From NCBI RefSeq assembly GCF_011745365.1, contig NW_024468909.1:2604001-2668000 (forward strand): 64,000 nt of DNA, in the 5' to 3' direction. Numbering within the stretch: position 1 is the first letter of the stretch; each line of letters begins with the position of its first letter. The DNA is from Cryphonectria parasitica EP155. Taxonomy: Eukaryota > Ascomycota > Sordariomycetes > Diaporthales > Cryphonectriaceae. Of the stretch, positions 37,520 through 49,800 are shown one piece after another. Below the pieces are notes generated by a model. The model had not been told where the DNA came from. It searched no databases and saw only the letters and a list, made by a program, of their open reading frames with translations. Both the position numbers and the translations under genes were made by a program.

Positions 37520-38285
37520 CCATCGCTATTCGTCCCGAGAGGGCATGGAATAATAATATCTGCTGCTGTCGGCATACCCCCTTTCTTGCCATCTTGGCTG
37601 TGGCGGAGAACAAGACACCATGCGTCGAGGATGGCACGCAAGCCCAGGGCGTCCACAAGGGTGTGCGGGCAGTGCAGAGTGACGACGGTCCTGTCGAGAA
37701 AGGACGTGACGTGCAGGCCCAGCTGCGGGATGTCCCGGGTCAGGTAGTCGTCCAGACGCAACGGGCCGTTCTCTGGGCGGAACAGAGACTCGAGCTCGCC
37801 CGGGTCTCCCACCACACTGGGCCGGGTGGTCGGGGCTCTTGGGATGCGGCTTGCGACGAGGGTGGTCGGCGGCGCGCTGGTGGTGGGTCTTGTGGGTGTT
37901 ATGCCAGGGCTGGGCGGGCGGTTGAGAACTCGGCTGGGATGTGGTACTCCAGTCCTCGTCCATCTTTCTGGAGGTTTGGGTTGGCTTTTGTCAACATACA
38001 CACAATACCACTGTAAAGAATACTCATCACGAGCGAGCGTGCCCCTGTCTTTCTTGAAGGAGGTACACTCACAGAAGACCGCAGGCGGGCGCCCAGTTTC
38101 CTCCACCCTGGGCGCTGGATCAGGAACTCGAGGCTGCGCTGGAGCTTCCCCGGTTCGAGCACGGCGTCGAAGGCAAACATGGAGTACAGGATGAAAGATC
38201 GCCAGAGCGGGGTGTCGTCGAAGAAGGGGAGGGGTAGGACGGTGTCGGTAGGTACTTTGGCAGGTGTGCTTGAGTTCCAGAACAT

Positions 38286-41200
38286 GGTGCTGCTGCTGCT
38301 GCTGCTGCTGCTGCTTAAAGAGTCTCAAGCTCGATGTGCTTTGGGGGCCCGGAGGGAAGAAGATGACGACGATAATGCTATGGTGTTGTTGACAACTGGC
38401 GCATTTATTGTAATTACTGGTGATCTCTTGGTAGCAGGTTATTTACATTTCCCATATGGACACAGTCAATGGCTTCTTAGATAAAATTGCAGTGTATTGC
38501 CGAGTACTGCTTCAGGTGTTTGGCAGCCCATATGAGTGGCCAACAAGGTATAGGCTTACGCACGACCTCGGGGTTCGGGGGAAGGAGATACGAGGTAGAA
38601 GATAATCAAGCAATAGATGTTGTGAAGCAAAAGATGTGACCTTGATGACAGACATAACGGGTGGCAAGTATCCATGATCCATCCTGATAGCAAGTATGAA
38701 AAGGAAGAGAAAAAAACCAAAATCCGTACTAGCAGTCCATCGATATGACACCTCCCAGCTCACATCATCTTTTTGTATTGATGGATAAGTACTATAGGAA
38801 AGTAGACAGTAGATGTAAGTCATTGTTTGCTGCTGCATTTCATACAAACATCAATGACCAAGAATGACCCAATAATTAGTACAACATTATCATTTACGAG
38901 AAGTGTACTAATTATGGTAGACTCGTCTAAGTCTTGTGAGCCAAGTCACTGACAGACAGCTCTTGTATAAAAACTGTTGGCATTCCTGGACCCAACATTG
39001 ATCAAGTATCCTCCAGTCCGCCGTGCGTCCTTCTGAGAAGACACATGTACATGGCGGCGACCCAACCTGATACCAAGCTTGTCAGAGTCCTGTACACTGA
39101 ACGAGTCAGTCACATCCAACCACCACCACCACCACCACTACAATCCACTAGGCATACTCAGCAATCTGGGCTCGTTACGAAGGGCCTCACAAGGTTCACA
39201 CCAGGCCACAGGGAGACCTTGACTCTCCACGCAACCTGCGAATCTACTGCGCGGTACACGGCGATAACCCAACAGGCGAAGTCCTCCGATGGCAGTAGTT
39301 CTGTTCTGTAGCCTCGATTCATGCTGCACCGGCTTGAGTCGCGACTGACTGTTCTGTTCTCCAGCCCCTTTTCCCCCCCTTGTGTTGCCCATACTGTACT
39401 ATATATACTCTTTTTCAGCGGTTCAGCGCTTTCTCTGCTTTCTAAATAAACTCACGACCGACACACAATGTGCACAAGACAAAGCCGTCCAGCAACAATA
39501 TCACCTGAGTCGTGTTTTCCCGCTTCATCATCATCATCATCATCATCCTCCTCCTTCCATCCCCAGCCTAGCCCCCTAGCCTTATGCTCTGGCCCCCCCC
39601 CCCCCTTCCCATAACACCAACAACGCAGTAAACTTTCGGGAGATCCCCACCGAACTCGGAGCGGGAAATCCCAGACAGGGGGGCAGGAAACTTAATCTTG
39701 AAGCTTATGTCGACGCATGTTTCTTTTTCGTGTTCCTTTTCTAAGAAAAAAATAAAAGGGGGAGGGGGGGAAATCAATAAAGAAGAACTCAGGAAGGCAA
39801 GCGGGAAAGAAAAAAAAAGAAAAAAAAAAAAAGAAAGGGAAGAAAAGAACCCTTGTCGTCAAGGCTGCCAAGCTTCTCCCCATCTTTTTCCCCTTGGGGT
39901 GAGAGAAAGGTGGGGAAAGGGGCCACGAGGACTTTGTGGCGGTAATGAGCCGTGAATATGTTTCGGAACTCTGCAGTAGTGGGATCGTCGATCGCAAGCC
40001 AGTAGGCTAGGTAAGTAAGTACTTGGTTAGAGAGCGGCTGGGCTGGCAGCGGCGGCGGCGGCGACAACGACAACGACGAAATCGAGTGGTGGTGGTGGTT
40101 GCAGGCGGTGATCGGTGGCTGGTGGCTGGCATTGGCGGCCTGGGGTACAGTAATTAATGCATCTAATATATACCTAACGATTAATGTAAACTAATTTGGC
40201 GGCCGCCTACTAAAAATGACATTTTTCTTGTTATTCCAGGGATGTCACAACTTTTCGGACGCATCTTGATGTGATGTGGTGTGATGTGATGGAATGGGGA
40301 TAGACTCTTTTCATCAAGAGCCTATCATGAATGGAGGTTGGGGGGGGGGGGTGCGTCTGTGCTCGACTTTGCTCCAACAAACAACCCGCCAGAAGCAACG
40401 TCTAAGTTGCCTATCCGGGAAGACCCGCTAGCACCCAACCCAGCCCAGCCTTTCTCTCTCTCTCTGTCTCCACCTGACCGACTAGTTTTTTTTTTGCAAG
40501 CCATCATTGCTTTCATTTGTCCTTCCCTTCGTTTCCTTCTTTTTTTGGTCTTTCTTCTCATGCTGCTGGGCACTGACACGAGCACAAGACATGTGATGAT
40601 CGCCTTGATGCCCAAAGCGGGTTGTGTATCTATCGTCGAGATAGATAGATTAATTCCCCCCTCGGCGCCCCCCCCCCCCCACGAATAGGAAGAAAACCCA
40701 CCACTCACGAGTCTAGGTGGAACAAGGTACCCCCACGCAAGACGTTCTCTCTGATCTGAACATATAGTAGGGGAACAAGTCAGTAATTGCTTCAGCAGAG
40801 GAAGAAGAAGGGAACAAAAGAAGGGGTAATGACACTATAATAGTGAATACTACTACTATTCTTCCACACCACCCGCGGGAGCGGCGGCACCCAAAAGGTA
40901 GGGTCCAGACCACCCCCCGCCTGACGATAAGGCGTGCGCACACACATTACGTCCCGATCACCTCGTCGTCATCATTCCCGTTACCTGGATTCGGGTTGGG
41001 ATGGACTGTGACCGTACGCTATCTTGCGCGCCGGCAGGCACTCGTGACGTGACATACATCTTGATTTCGGATTGCCTGAATGTATCTTCTCTAGACTGTC
41101 TGGCCCCTCCCCCCTTCTTTCTCCGCCAGCCCTATCATTGGGAGGGGGGGGATTGACAGAGTCGATAGTCCGCCGTACCATTCATTTCTTCAGCTCAGCC

Positions 41201-42545
41201 TTGCTCAGTACACCAACCCTCCGTTACATCACACTATTCTCCACCAGAAAGGCAGTGGGTCAAGGTTGAGCAGCTATGATGCCCCCCCGAGGGAAGAACA
41301 ATGTGCACGTGTGTATCAGTGAGTAATTCTCAGCTAGTGCTTGTCTTGGTGTAAAGCACATCCGCGGATCACAGCAAAGCAGCCTCGATTATACCATCAC
41401 GATAGAACGGGGCGGGCCCAACTGGTGCTTTTGACTCCATTCACTCACTTCACTCGCTGCCCTCTTCTTGAGGGCCACACATGATGAGGAAGTTACTATT
41501 TGATTCCAAAAATTTTACTCACCATTCCTTTCAGCACCTTGACCACTCCCTTCCCACCAGGGATAGGAAAGAAAAAGAAACAAGAAACAAGAAGAAAAAA
41601 AAAAATGTGTTCATAAAATGGTATACCCCTCCTTTCCTAAACTGCCGTGGAAATGCTCGGGAATAGAAAATGAGAAACCATAAAAACCAGAAAAATCAGG
41701 GTCGCCACCCCAACGACCCAGATAGTAAAATTCCGATAATGCTTGATGACACCTCCCCCCACCCCCCTCTCTCACATGCAGACCCTATGTGCGTCCACCC
41801 ACCCACCCATCTCCAAGCCTGTTGATCTTGGGACCGACATGCCACGCCATTTGCTCGCCTGGCAAGCAAGATCTGGTACGTAGGCCATGCAACCAGCGAA
41901 CGGTCGAGAGAAGAGGGAAAAAAGTGAAAAGAAAAAAGTGCTATCTCTGGACCGATGCGGTCCCCCAGTGCGGAATACCAAGGGAGGCCAACTTTTCGAC
42001 AAAACAATCAATGTCTCTCGCGCTGTCATGACTCAATCCCAAGGCCGATCGCCGCTTTGTCGGGTGACACAATTGAGCGTGCCCATGCCCGCGGATCCAC
42101 TCGTTCCCACCGCCCCGCTGTGTAAGAGCCCCGATGGAATCCTCTTGGGGCCGAATCCGATACATCAACAACCGTAGTGGCTGGAATACGGAGACATGAG
42201 ATTTGTGATGGATCGCACAGACTTGTGTGTCTTTTAAACTCAACAATCTCCAAAAAAAACACACACGTGTCCTCAAGGTCTCGTCGTTGCTAGTGTAATG
42301 TGAGAAGAATGGTGGGGGGGGGGGGGGCAGGTGAGGAAATGACCACACGCCAAAAGCATGCTGCAACCGGTCGAGGCGACGTGTCGTAGAACTGTCTTTC
42401 TTGCTCAAAAGTCTTGGGAAAAATACCCATAAGCGTAGAGATGGCCCGTAAGGTTAGATCCAACCTGCATGGGGGGGGGGGGCGATTCCGCAGTATCTGT
42501 GGGGTCCCCACGCATGTCGATCCTATCCGTCTGCTGCTGTGTTGA
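38286..42545. other. 4.3-kb intergenic interval
   Basis: This interval follows the Ecl1-family gene (3' side) and precedes the pseudogene start. C/G runs lie at about 39591, 40340, 40669, 42315 and 42472, and A-rich runs at about 39808-39832. ORFs are short and their residues are dominated by homopolymers. I found no credible gene or RNA. Confidence 0.5.
38288..38314. repeat. (CTG)n triplet repeat just upstream of the pseudogene start
   Basis: Nine CTG (CAG on minus) units lie within 3 bp upstream of the pseudogene's ATG, so they sit in its leader. In one reading frame they encode poly-Gln. Confidence 0.9.
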
Positions 42546-43640
42546 TCATCGGCTGTTCATCCCCGTCACAGGCTGTATAGGCGTGACAAGTTCGATCGAC
42601 TTGGGCCGCGAGTAGGCTGCCGGGCGCCGTGATGGGAGTGGTCGGTCAGAGCCCTGTGCGGCCATGGTGTAGCCGTAGTTGTCATACGTTGACGAATACA
42701 CCGTCGACGAAGGGCGGCTTCCGTACGATGTACTAGGGCTGGTCGTGTTGCGTGATGAGAAAGGCCACATCGTTGTGGGATAGGAACCGCCAGAGGGCGT
42801 GGGCGGGCTTGGTTCTCCAGCGCTCAGCGACCGCAGTGCCGAGACTGCTGAGGTGTGGTGGTGGCTAGTAGATTGAGGTGAGGTCGGAGGTGAGATGAGC
42901 ATGGAGTGGGGCCGTGATGGCGAGGCCCGCGGGATGATGTCCCTGGGCTCTGGGTCGCCCGCTGCATAGAATGGGTAGTTGGGACTTGTTCGTGTGCGCA
43001 AAGTGAGGGTTCTCGGTGTTGAGCTCGATGGAGACGGGTCGGGGTGGTCTCCGGCGCGGCAGCTGATTTCTCGTCAGCGAGCTGTACGTGTAGTAGCACA
43101 GGGGGGAGAGAGAAAACTTACGCCTCGGAGCAGTATATCGCCTTCTCGTCTTGAGGCACGAATTGCTTTTCGCATGTCATACTAAAATGGAACCATGACT
43201 GGTTAGTCAAGAGCTCGCGACAGAGAGTGTGTACGTAGACAGGAACGATATACGCCGTGTACAATGGCCCGCGGCGGCCGGGATCTCGCAAAGCACATCG
43301 AACTGCGGCTGAACGCAAAGGCCGATCATGCACCGTCCCACTGTTGCTGTGTGCATCACACGAGGGCAGCGAGGGCAGGGAGGGCAGTGAGTGACACCTA
43401 CCAGAACAGGGGAAAGCTCTCCCTCTCGTCCGACAGCCAGTACTCGTCCTCCATCTCACGTTCCCTCTCTCGTGGGTTCTTGCCTAGCTTGGATCCAAAC
43501 TGTGAGGTTCCCCTGCGGGTCATTGCTGGTCGCGAGGCCTTGTGCCTGGAGGATGGGTCGGTGACGGTGACGGCCTTCCTCACATCTGTATAAGAGGTGT
43601 TGGCAGAGTTGTGGCCAGACTTTCTCCGGTGGTGGTACAT
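42546..43640 (-). CDS. Ecl1-family zinc-binding lifespan regulator
   Basis: Three exons: 43640-43402, 43181-43122 (60 nt) and 43062-42546; 271 aa. The small middle exon completes the diagnostic cysteine cluster: FCMTCEKQFVP followed by YCSEACR, at about residues 80-101. This matches the Ecl1 (extender of chronological lifespan) family, whose short S. pombe members bind zinc through these cysteines and prolong stationary-phase survival in response to starvation. Here the cluster is embedded in a longer Ser/Pro-rich protein, the usual form in filamentous ascomycetes. The N-terminus is basic. The C-terminus has many SP/TP sites and is probably disordered. Introns are 220 and 59 bp. An 11.7-kb gene-poor interval lies upstream. 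Confidence 0.85.
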
Positions 43641-45200
43641 TGGACCTGAATGGTGGAAAAGACGACGAGAGTTCTCTGGTGTGGGGGCTGGGCTCTCCTC
43701 CCTCTGTGTGTGTCTCTCTATATATCTCGAGGGCGACGAGCCACAATGCTCGCTGGTTGGCCGTCCCTCACAGCGGTCCTAATACCGGACGTGGGGAAAG
43801 GCAGCGGGGTCCGAGATGCGGGACCAATCCAGGACAGTCTGGCGGAGAGGAGAAGATTGGGCCCGAAATTGAATCTTCTCGGGGCGGGCAAGGTTGATGC
43901 CCAGCTCGCAAGGAATTGCAAAGAAGAGGGAGACAAAAGTAGGGCGGAAGAGTAGTGTGGGTGCCTGGTCCAGAAGAGGGCTGCGCGGATGCGGCCCTTT
44001 ATGCAGCGAACTAACAAGAAGAGGAGGGTGTGTGTGGGGTTTGTGATGCAAAGAGACGAGACGGATAGATGGCATGCAGGTGTGTCGGTGTGTGTGTGTA
44101 AGTGTCTCCCTGGGGGCTTATCAACTCCTCCGAAGTGGCGAACGGATGTCCAAAATTCGGCAGATCGTCGTCAATGAGGACCGGAGCAGTAGTGGCATAT
44201 GAATGGGAGATATATAATAAACAAAACTTTTGTGTCTGGCGTGTGGCACCGATGACTCTTGCGCGAGTGGTGAGGAGAATGTCGCGTCGCGATTGCGCAG
44301 GGTAGTGCCCTTTACTTTCTCTGCTTTTTTCCCTCTCGCTTCCGTTCTGGCGTGATGGTCCCTTGTCCTTGGTTAAAATAGTCCCCAGTAGACAGGATCC
44401 AGGGGTCCTCCCGTTCAGGATGATTGATGGATGTGTCAGAGAAGACAACAGCGTTGGCCTTGCAAGCGTTGAGCAGAGGAGCCCAGCACGGTGGGACGCT
44501 CTTAATTCTGTTTGAACCAGGATGGTTATAGTACAAGAAGCCAATCCGGCTCCGTGTGACGAGTTACCGCTAGCGCCAGGCCGGGCGGCCGTTAGGGTCC
44601 TCTTTGGCGGTCCTTGGGTGTTTCTTGGGGAGGTTGGACGGTTTTTGTGAAGGTGACTTCAAGACGGGGTTAAAGAGATGAGGCCGAGTGTTGTAGTAGC
44701 AGTAGGACTGGGCAGGTCTGCGTGCGGTGGGGATCCTGCCGCGGTCGAGGCGGTGATGCTGGTTGTGCTGCTTGGGACAGGATGGCAAAAGGCACAAAAC
44801 GCAGATGGGCGTGCCTTGTCCTCCTGACAAGAATTCCGGGCCAGAAAGGTCACGCAACAGCGGGGTTGGTGGCGCCTTGTCAAGTTATTACTGTCTTGGT
44901 TATGATGGAACGACGACGATCGTTGTGCACTTGCTATCCGGGATGTGGCAGTGAAAGGCTCCAATTGGTGATGGGTGGCCAAGTCCGGTGGAGAGAGAGA
45001 GAGATGCCAGATTAGTTACCAGAGGAGATGGGGTTACCACTGGTGTAGCCTATGGGAGAGGGGAAGGAGGCGGCGGAGGCTGCTGTGCGTCGTTGCTCGT
45101 TGTGCTTTGCTGTGCTGTGGTCCAGTCCGGTCTGTGTGACGTTGGGCAGATGAGGATGATAGATTCCAGGTCGGTGTTGGGCCTCTGTTGTGCTGGAGGG

Positions 45201-45325
<125 letters not shown>

Positions 45326-46749
45326 CCTGAGAGAAATACAGAGGAGAGGAGAACAATCCTGGTGTGTTTTTGTGTCGTGTGAAGAGAAGAGAGGAGGAGC
45401 GATTGAGAAATAGTACCAAGTTTGTTCGTTCTGGAAAGAGCGAGTGTGAAGGAGTACAACAGCCAGAACAGGAATGGCGGGCCCTGGATTTTATTTGTAT
45501 GCTGGCTGAAAGGTTGTTTTGAAAAAAGTTGGAATTGCAGGAATGCAGCGAGCGAGGGAGGAGAAGTAAGAACGACTGACAAGAGTTCCAAGGTTGTTAT
45601 GCGATCCTTGAAGCGAGAGGGACAGGATTTGGGGAGTGCGCAAGAGACGAGCCACGAGAGAGACACACACTCACAATTATGGTATAGAGACGGTACAGGG
45701 TGGTGACAAGGTTAGAGGGCGCTTCGTGGCCCAGGCCCCCCTTGTGACTCTTTTTTCTCTGTCTGCCGCGAACGGTATGGTGCAGGATGGTACCATAGTC
45801 ACCATGTACAGCTCAGCTTCTCTCTCCACAGTGTTGAGCTCTTCGACAAACGGTGGTCTGACGGTGAACCGGAGGTCCTGGCTCACAGCGACGGATACAG
45901 TGGAGAAAGGGCCCGTGCTGCGTGTTTGTAGGCGAGCTGCTGCTGTTGCACCTGCTGCCGCTCGTCCACTGAACGGCCCCAGAAGGGGGGGCCCACTGTA
46001 ACTTGCACCTGCACACCTGTATGCACCTGTACCTGGTTCCCTGCCAGCGCTGACCTGAACCCCGCTGAAACGGACTCTGCCGTGTGTTGACGTAGCACCT
46101 CCGTCCCGTCACAGCCTGCTGACGATACCAGTTGAGCCACCTGCAAGCCTGCGCACCGTTTCTGAAGGATCAAAGTCTAGACGCTTCTCTCCCATGTTGA
46201 AATTTTTTTTCTTCTTCCGTTCACTCTCTTCTCATCTTCCCTTGCTGTCATGCTCAGCTACTGGGTCACAAGCCCTGACAAGAATCTCGCAATGTGGTAA
46301 CGGGTCCAAGGGTGAGGGGTGGGGTTCGGTTCAAAAACAAAAAAAAGTTTTTACTAGCTCTGAGCGTTTGGAAAACGTGCCTGAGGATGGCGATGTCAAT
46401 GATCAGTACGAACGACTAAACACAACCCTTCACAGAGAAAGAGAGTTACTGGGCTCCGTCAGGTCTGGGCCTGCATAACTGGACTGGGGCGCCCAACTGG
46501 GGAGATCCCCCTCCCCTCCCCCCTAGGTCCTGTGAACGGGGCAGGTTCGAAAGAGACGACCCAGTAGCAGCAGCACCTGCACCCTTCGTGCTGCAACTGT
46601 CTCAGCACACAAGTGCTGTTTATAGTGGTTCCTATTTGTCAAGCTTTTGCAGGCCTACATTGCACATCTCCTCCCTCTCGCATCATGCATGGAGTGCCCG
46701 CCAAGGTACAACCCGTCACAGCTTGACAGCACAACAGACTGACTTGCAC

Positions 46750-46805
46750 ACGACCCAGCAAATCACAGCAAATCACAGCAAATCACAGCACAGCACAGCC
46801 AAGCA
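46750..46805. repeat. Short tandem repeat, unit AAATCACAGC
   Basis: Three head-to-tail copies of the 10-base unit are followed by degenerate ACAGC repeats (CACAGCACAGCC). Confidence 0.85.
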
Positions 46806-49800
46806 CGACACAGCGCACCACACTATATACGTATCGGAATTTTAGACCCCATCCCCTCTCGCAAGGGAAAAAAAAGCTCATTACGAAATTATTGTTCAAT
46901 CGTGATGGTTCTGAAGGGTTCTGAAGCGTGTGCTGTTGCATAAATGAGGCGGCAAGTGGGAGATGCGACATGACTTGGGTGCTGTGACTACATAGTGTAT
47001 TGTACAGCATATCAATGCGCCAAAACAGCGAATGACAAGCCCCAATGATTACACGGGATACCATGCACTTAGTGTACCTTGTACACCGCGATCTGGTTTC
47101 CAGCAGCACGTATACCACAGTATCACGGTACCGTAATACAGTACGACCTCTCATCCTGGCTAACACTAGCTAAGAGGTATTCTCCCCCAAGTGAGCACGT
47201 TGCGTTCGAAAGTCATGGTGACGATGATGCCACGACACGCCATCGTCCAGCTCTTCTCCATCTGCCACGGCAGAAGGACGGGGAGAATCCACTCTTTTGC
47301 TGCTCCGGAACAACGGAGCTAACTACGGTACCATAAAAGGCCGTATTGCGTTGCTATTGCGTTGGTCGAGTGGGAAGAAGGAGACGCGGGAAGTTGGGGG
47401 GACGCGGGCGGGCGGTGCGGTCGAGACCTCGCTGATCCCATGCACTGTGGATAACTCTCCACGGTGCCAGGGAAAGGGCGGGGTGGGCAGTTTTGGGGTT
47501 GACCGGGCACAACACAGCACTGCGATGCACTGCACTTCAGTGCACTGCACAGCACAACACAGCAGCACCCAGTGTGTCGGTGAAGGGAAGGCGCCAGCGC
47601 ACCATCAGTCAGTAGTCTCTGTGCCGTGCACCTCGTGGCCTGTCAGTTTAAGTCAGCAAACCAGATACGATGGCCTTTCCCTCCTGCGTCATCCGCTGCT
47701 TCCATGCCTTTTTTTGACCAGCCTGCACTGCCCCATCTCGTGACGTACCCTGCATGGCGACCACGCTGTGTGTACTCAGTAACTGTACTACTTGCAGGAG
47801 AAGGCGTGGGGCCAGAAGAACTGTCTTCTCTGGGCTCATCCACTCCAGCCTTTGTCGACAACAGACTGGTCCCTCCTCACTGGGAACGAGCCCATACTAC
47901 GATACTACGACTGTAAGTGTCTAGGATCAACAAAGTACGTGCTCTTGGGCCATATCGACGTGCCAAAGACACCTCAATGGTTCGAGTCCGTTCCGAGAAA
48001 GGCGTCGATGATGCCCTCCAGCTTGAAGATTGAGCCATCGATCCCATGAGCCACGCAAAGGGAGTTTCCATTACACAACAACTACGTCTTGGTTTCTGAC
48101 CAGAGGTATTGCATCATCCTTCACCAGGATGGGCAACTGATGTTGAACCAGACACGCAAACCGCAGCAGACACACATCATCCGGCCGATCCGATCGCAAT
48201 GGGCGGACCGAAACTTTAATGAAATTCGTCACCAAACCTGCCGGCTCTTGAGGAACTTTGTCCCTGATCTTCCTCTTACTTCCGACTTTGACAGCTCGAA
48301 TAAAATCTGGGCCCCCCCCCCCCCCCAAAAAAATACAGCCATCATCAGTGCAAGGTGTCTCCTTGTAGGGAGCCCGTGGAGCCGCAAGCCTTTTTCTTTC
48401 TCTCTTAGTACTAAATGTCTATGTCTAGAGTACGATCGACGCCTTTCCGTTCTGATCTGGTCGAATTGTTCCCAAGATAGAAACAGAATTCAGTGCGCCA
48501 AAGGAGTGAGTCATCCAGACGAAATTTGATTGCTGTTTGCATCAGCATGAACGAAAAGACAAGAAAACAAGGACCACTCTTCAGTCCTCCGGCCCGAGGC
48601 CAGAATGACAAAGCCAGGTTGCCATGCGGCTTTTTTTTTTTTCTTTCTTCTAGAAGACTGACAAACTGACGCCATCAGCTTGCGAACCCGCAAGGAAGGC
48701 TGATGGCGTGTCGTGTCGTCTTTTGCAGGTGGAGGGCGAGCGCCACAGGGCACACGCCGCCGACTTGACCGAGCGGGCTTTCTAACATAATAGTATGGAA
48801 GTGTCTTTGGAGAGGGTTTCAGATGTGGCTTGCTGGGATGGATCTCACCACCAGAACTGCGGTCTGCGTCAGTGGTCATGGGTTTCTTCCTTGATTCGCA
48901 ATCCCAGCACGCAGCCTGCATACATGCGGCCAAACCCTTTCGAGGCAATGTCCAGGTCCCTTGATGTCTTGATGTCAGGGCAAATGCACTAGCAGATTTA
49001 TTTTCGGGGTTCCAGTGGCTTGGGACCTTGATGGACGGCTTCATCGGTGTATTTCTGAGCCGGCAACAGCCTCTACTGCCTGCCTCGATGTGTCTCTCCC
49101 TTGTAAGAGAGAGAGAGAAAGAGAGAAACCGCCCGCCGGCCGTTTGGTCAAAGGAAACGGAATGATACTGCCCGAATCCGGTAATCCAGTTACTACCCGG
49201 GAGGGGGGGCTCAAGTCTTCTTAGGGGACGAGACGTGGGGGTTCACAATCCTCCCCGCTGAGTCATGGTCTTCATTTCCACTCGCAAACTCCTGCATTTT
49301 TGGCTTTGCCCGGGCAGGACCCTGCGCCACAATCTCTCTCTCTCTCATCCTGTCGGCTCCAGCACTGACGGCCGCGCGGAAAAACGGGCTTTCTGAGACA
49401 AACAGACAAAACGGGAGGGAGGAGATGGGTGATGAGCCTGAAGCAAGGAAACTCGACAACTGGGGGAGACAAAGGCCATTTGGCATCCATCTGCCGTCAC
49501 GGTATTGATCAACTCTACCTGCATGGCTGGTTTCACAAGTCCCTTAGTATGCTGCGGCCCGTCCAGCGTGCAAATGGTTTCTATTCGCAATCCGGCGCGC
49601 ATTCTGTATTGCACGCTCCATCAAGCCACGCCTGCAAGCAAAAATTCGCTACCAGCCTTCCCCGTTTCGCCCCTTCCCGGGCATCCCTCTTTCGGCATCC
49701 CGTCCAGGGGATCTACATAGTAGGGGAGGGAGGGAGAAAAGCGCTGTACGGGCCGGGGGGGGTGAAGAGGATGGGGGGATAACACAACACAGACGTTGCG

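Larger units (their letters stand above)
36815..38285 (-). pseudogene. BAHD-like acyltransferase, broken by frame changes
   Basis: The start ATG is at 38285 and exon 1 (38285-38073) has the family N-terminus (FFDDTPLWRSFILYSMF, QRPGWRKLGARLR). A GTGAGT donor and a CCTCCAG acceptor lead to the conserved LEYHIPA, but that frame hits TAA near 37,930. The next conserved part lies in another frame: DYLTRDIPQLGLHV, then HTLVD, which matches the HxxxD catalytic motif, then LGTRPTEPH and ENRMLCVPA. After an alanine triplet tract the conserved YVSNAVGF block is again in a different frame. Two further changes flank YSNWAK before RFFEVD. So at least four frame changes separate segments that are collinear in the family. 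A CAT repeat encodes poly-Asp. An intact model can be forced through another acceptor (CTTTACAG), but it replaces LEYHIP with unrelated residues. It is either a decaying gene or a locally mis-assembled one. Confidence 0.72.

Noticed and set aside
36919..38328. Continuous 469-codon minus-strand frame over the acyltransferase locus as an intact gene
   Set aside because: Only its middle part carries family motifs. Its N- and C-terminal parts are out-of-frame translations of conserved blocks that read correctly in other frames.
47976..47992. tRNA T-arm-like sequence: 5-bp stem around TTCGAGT
   Set aside because: The stem and loop fit a B box, but no partner for the acceptor stem and no A-box or anticodon arm is found in the 60-80 bases upstream.
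48511..49044. 177-codon minus-strand ORF in the 11.7-kb gap
   Set aside because: It has no recognisable motif, contains a poly-Lys stretch from a T run, and no neighbouring exon joins it sensibly.
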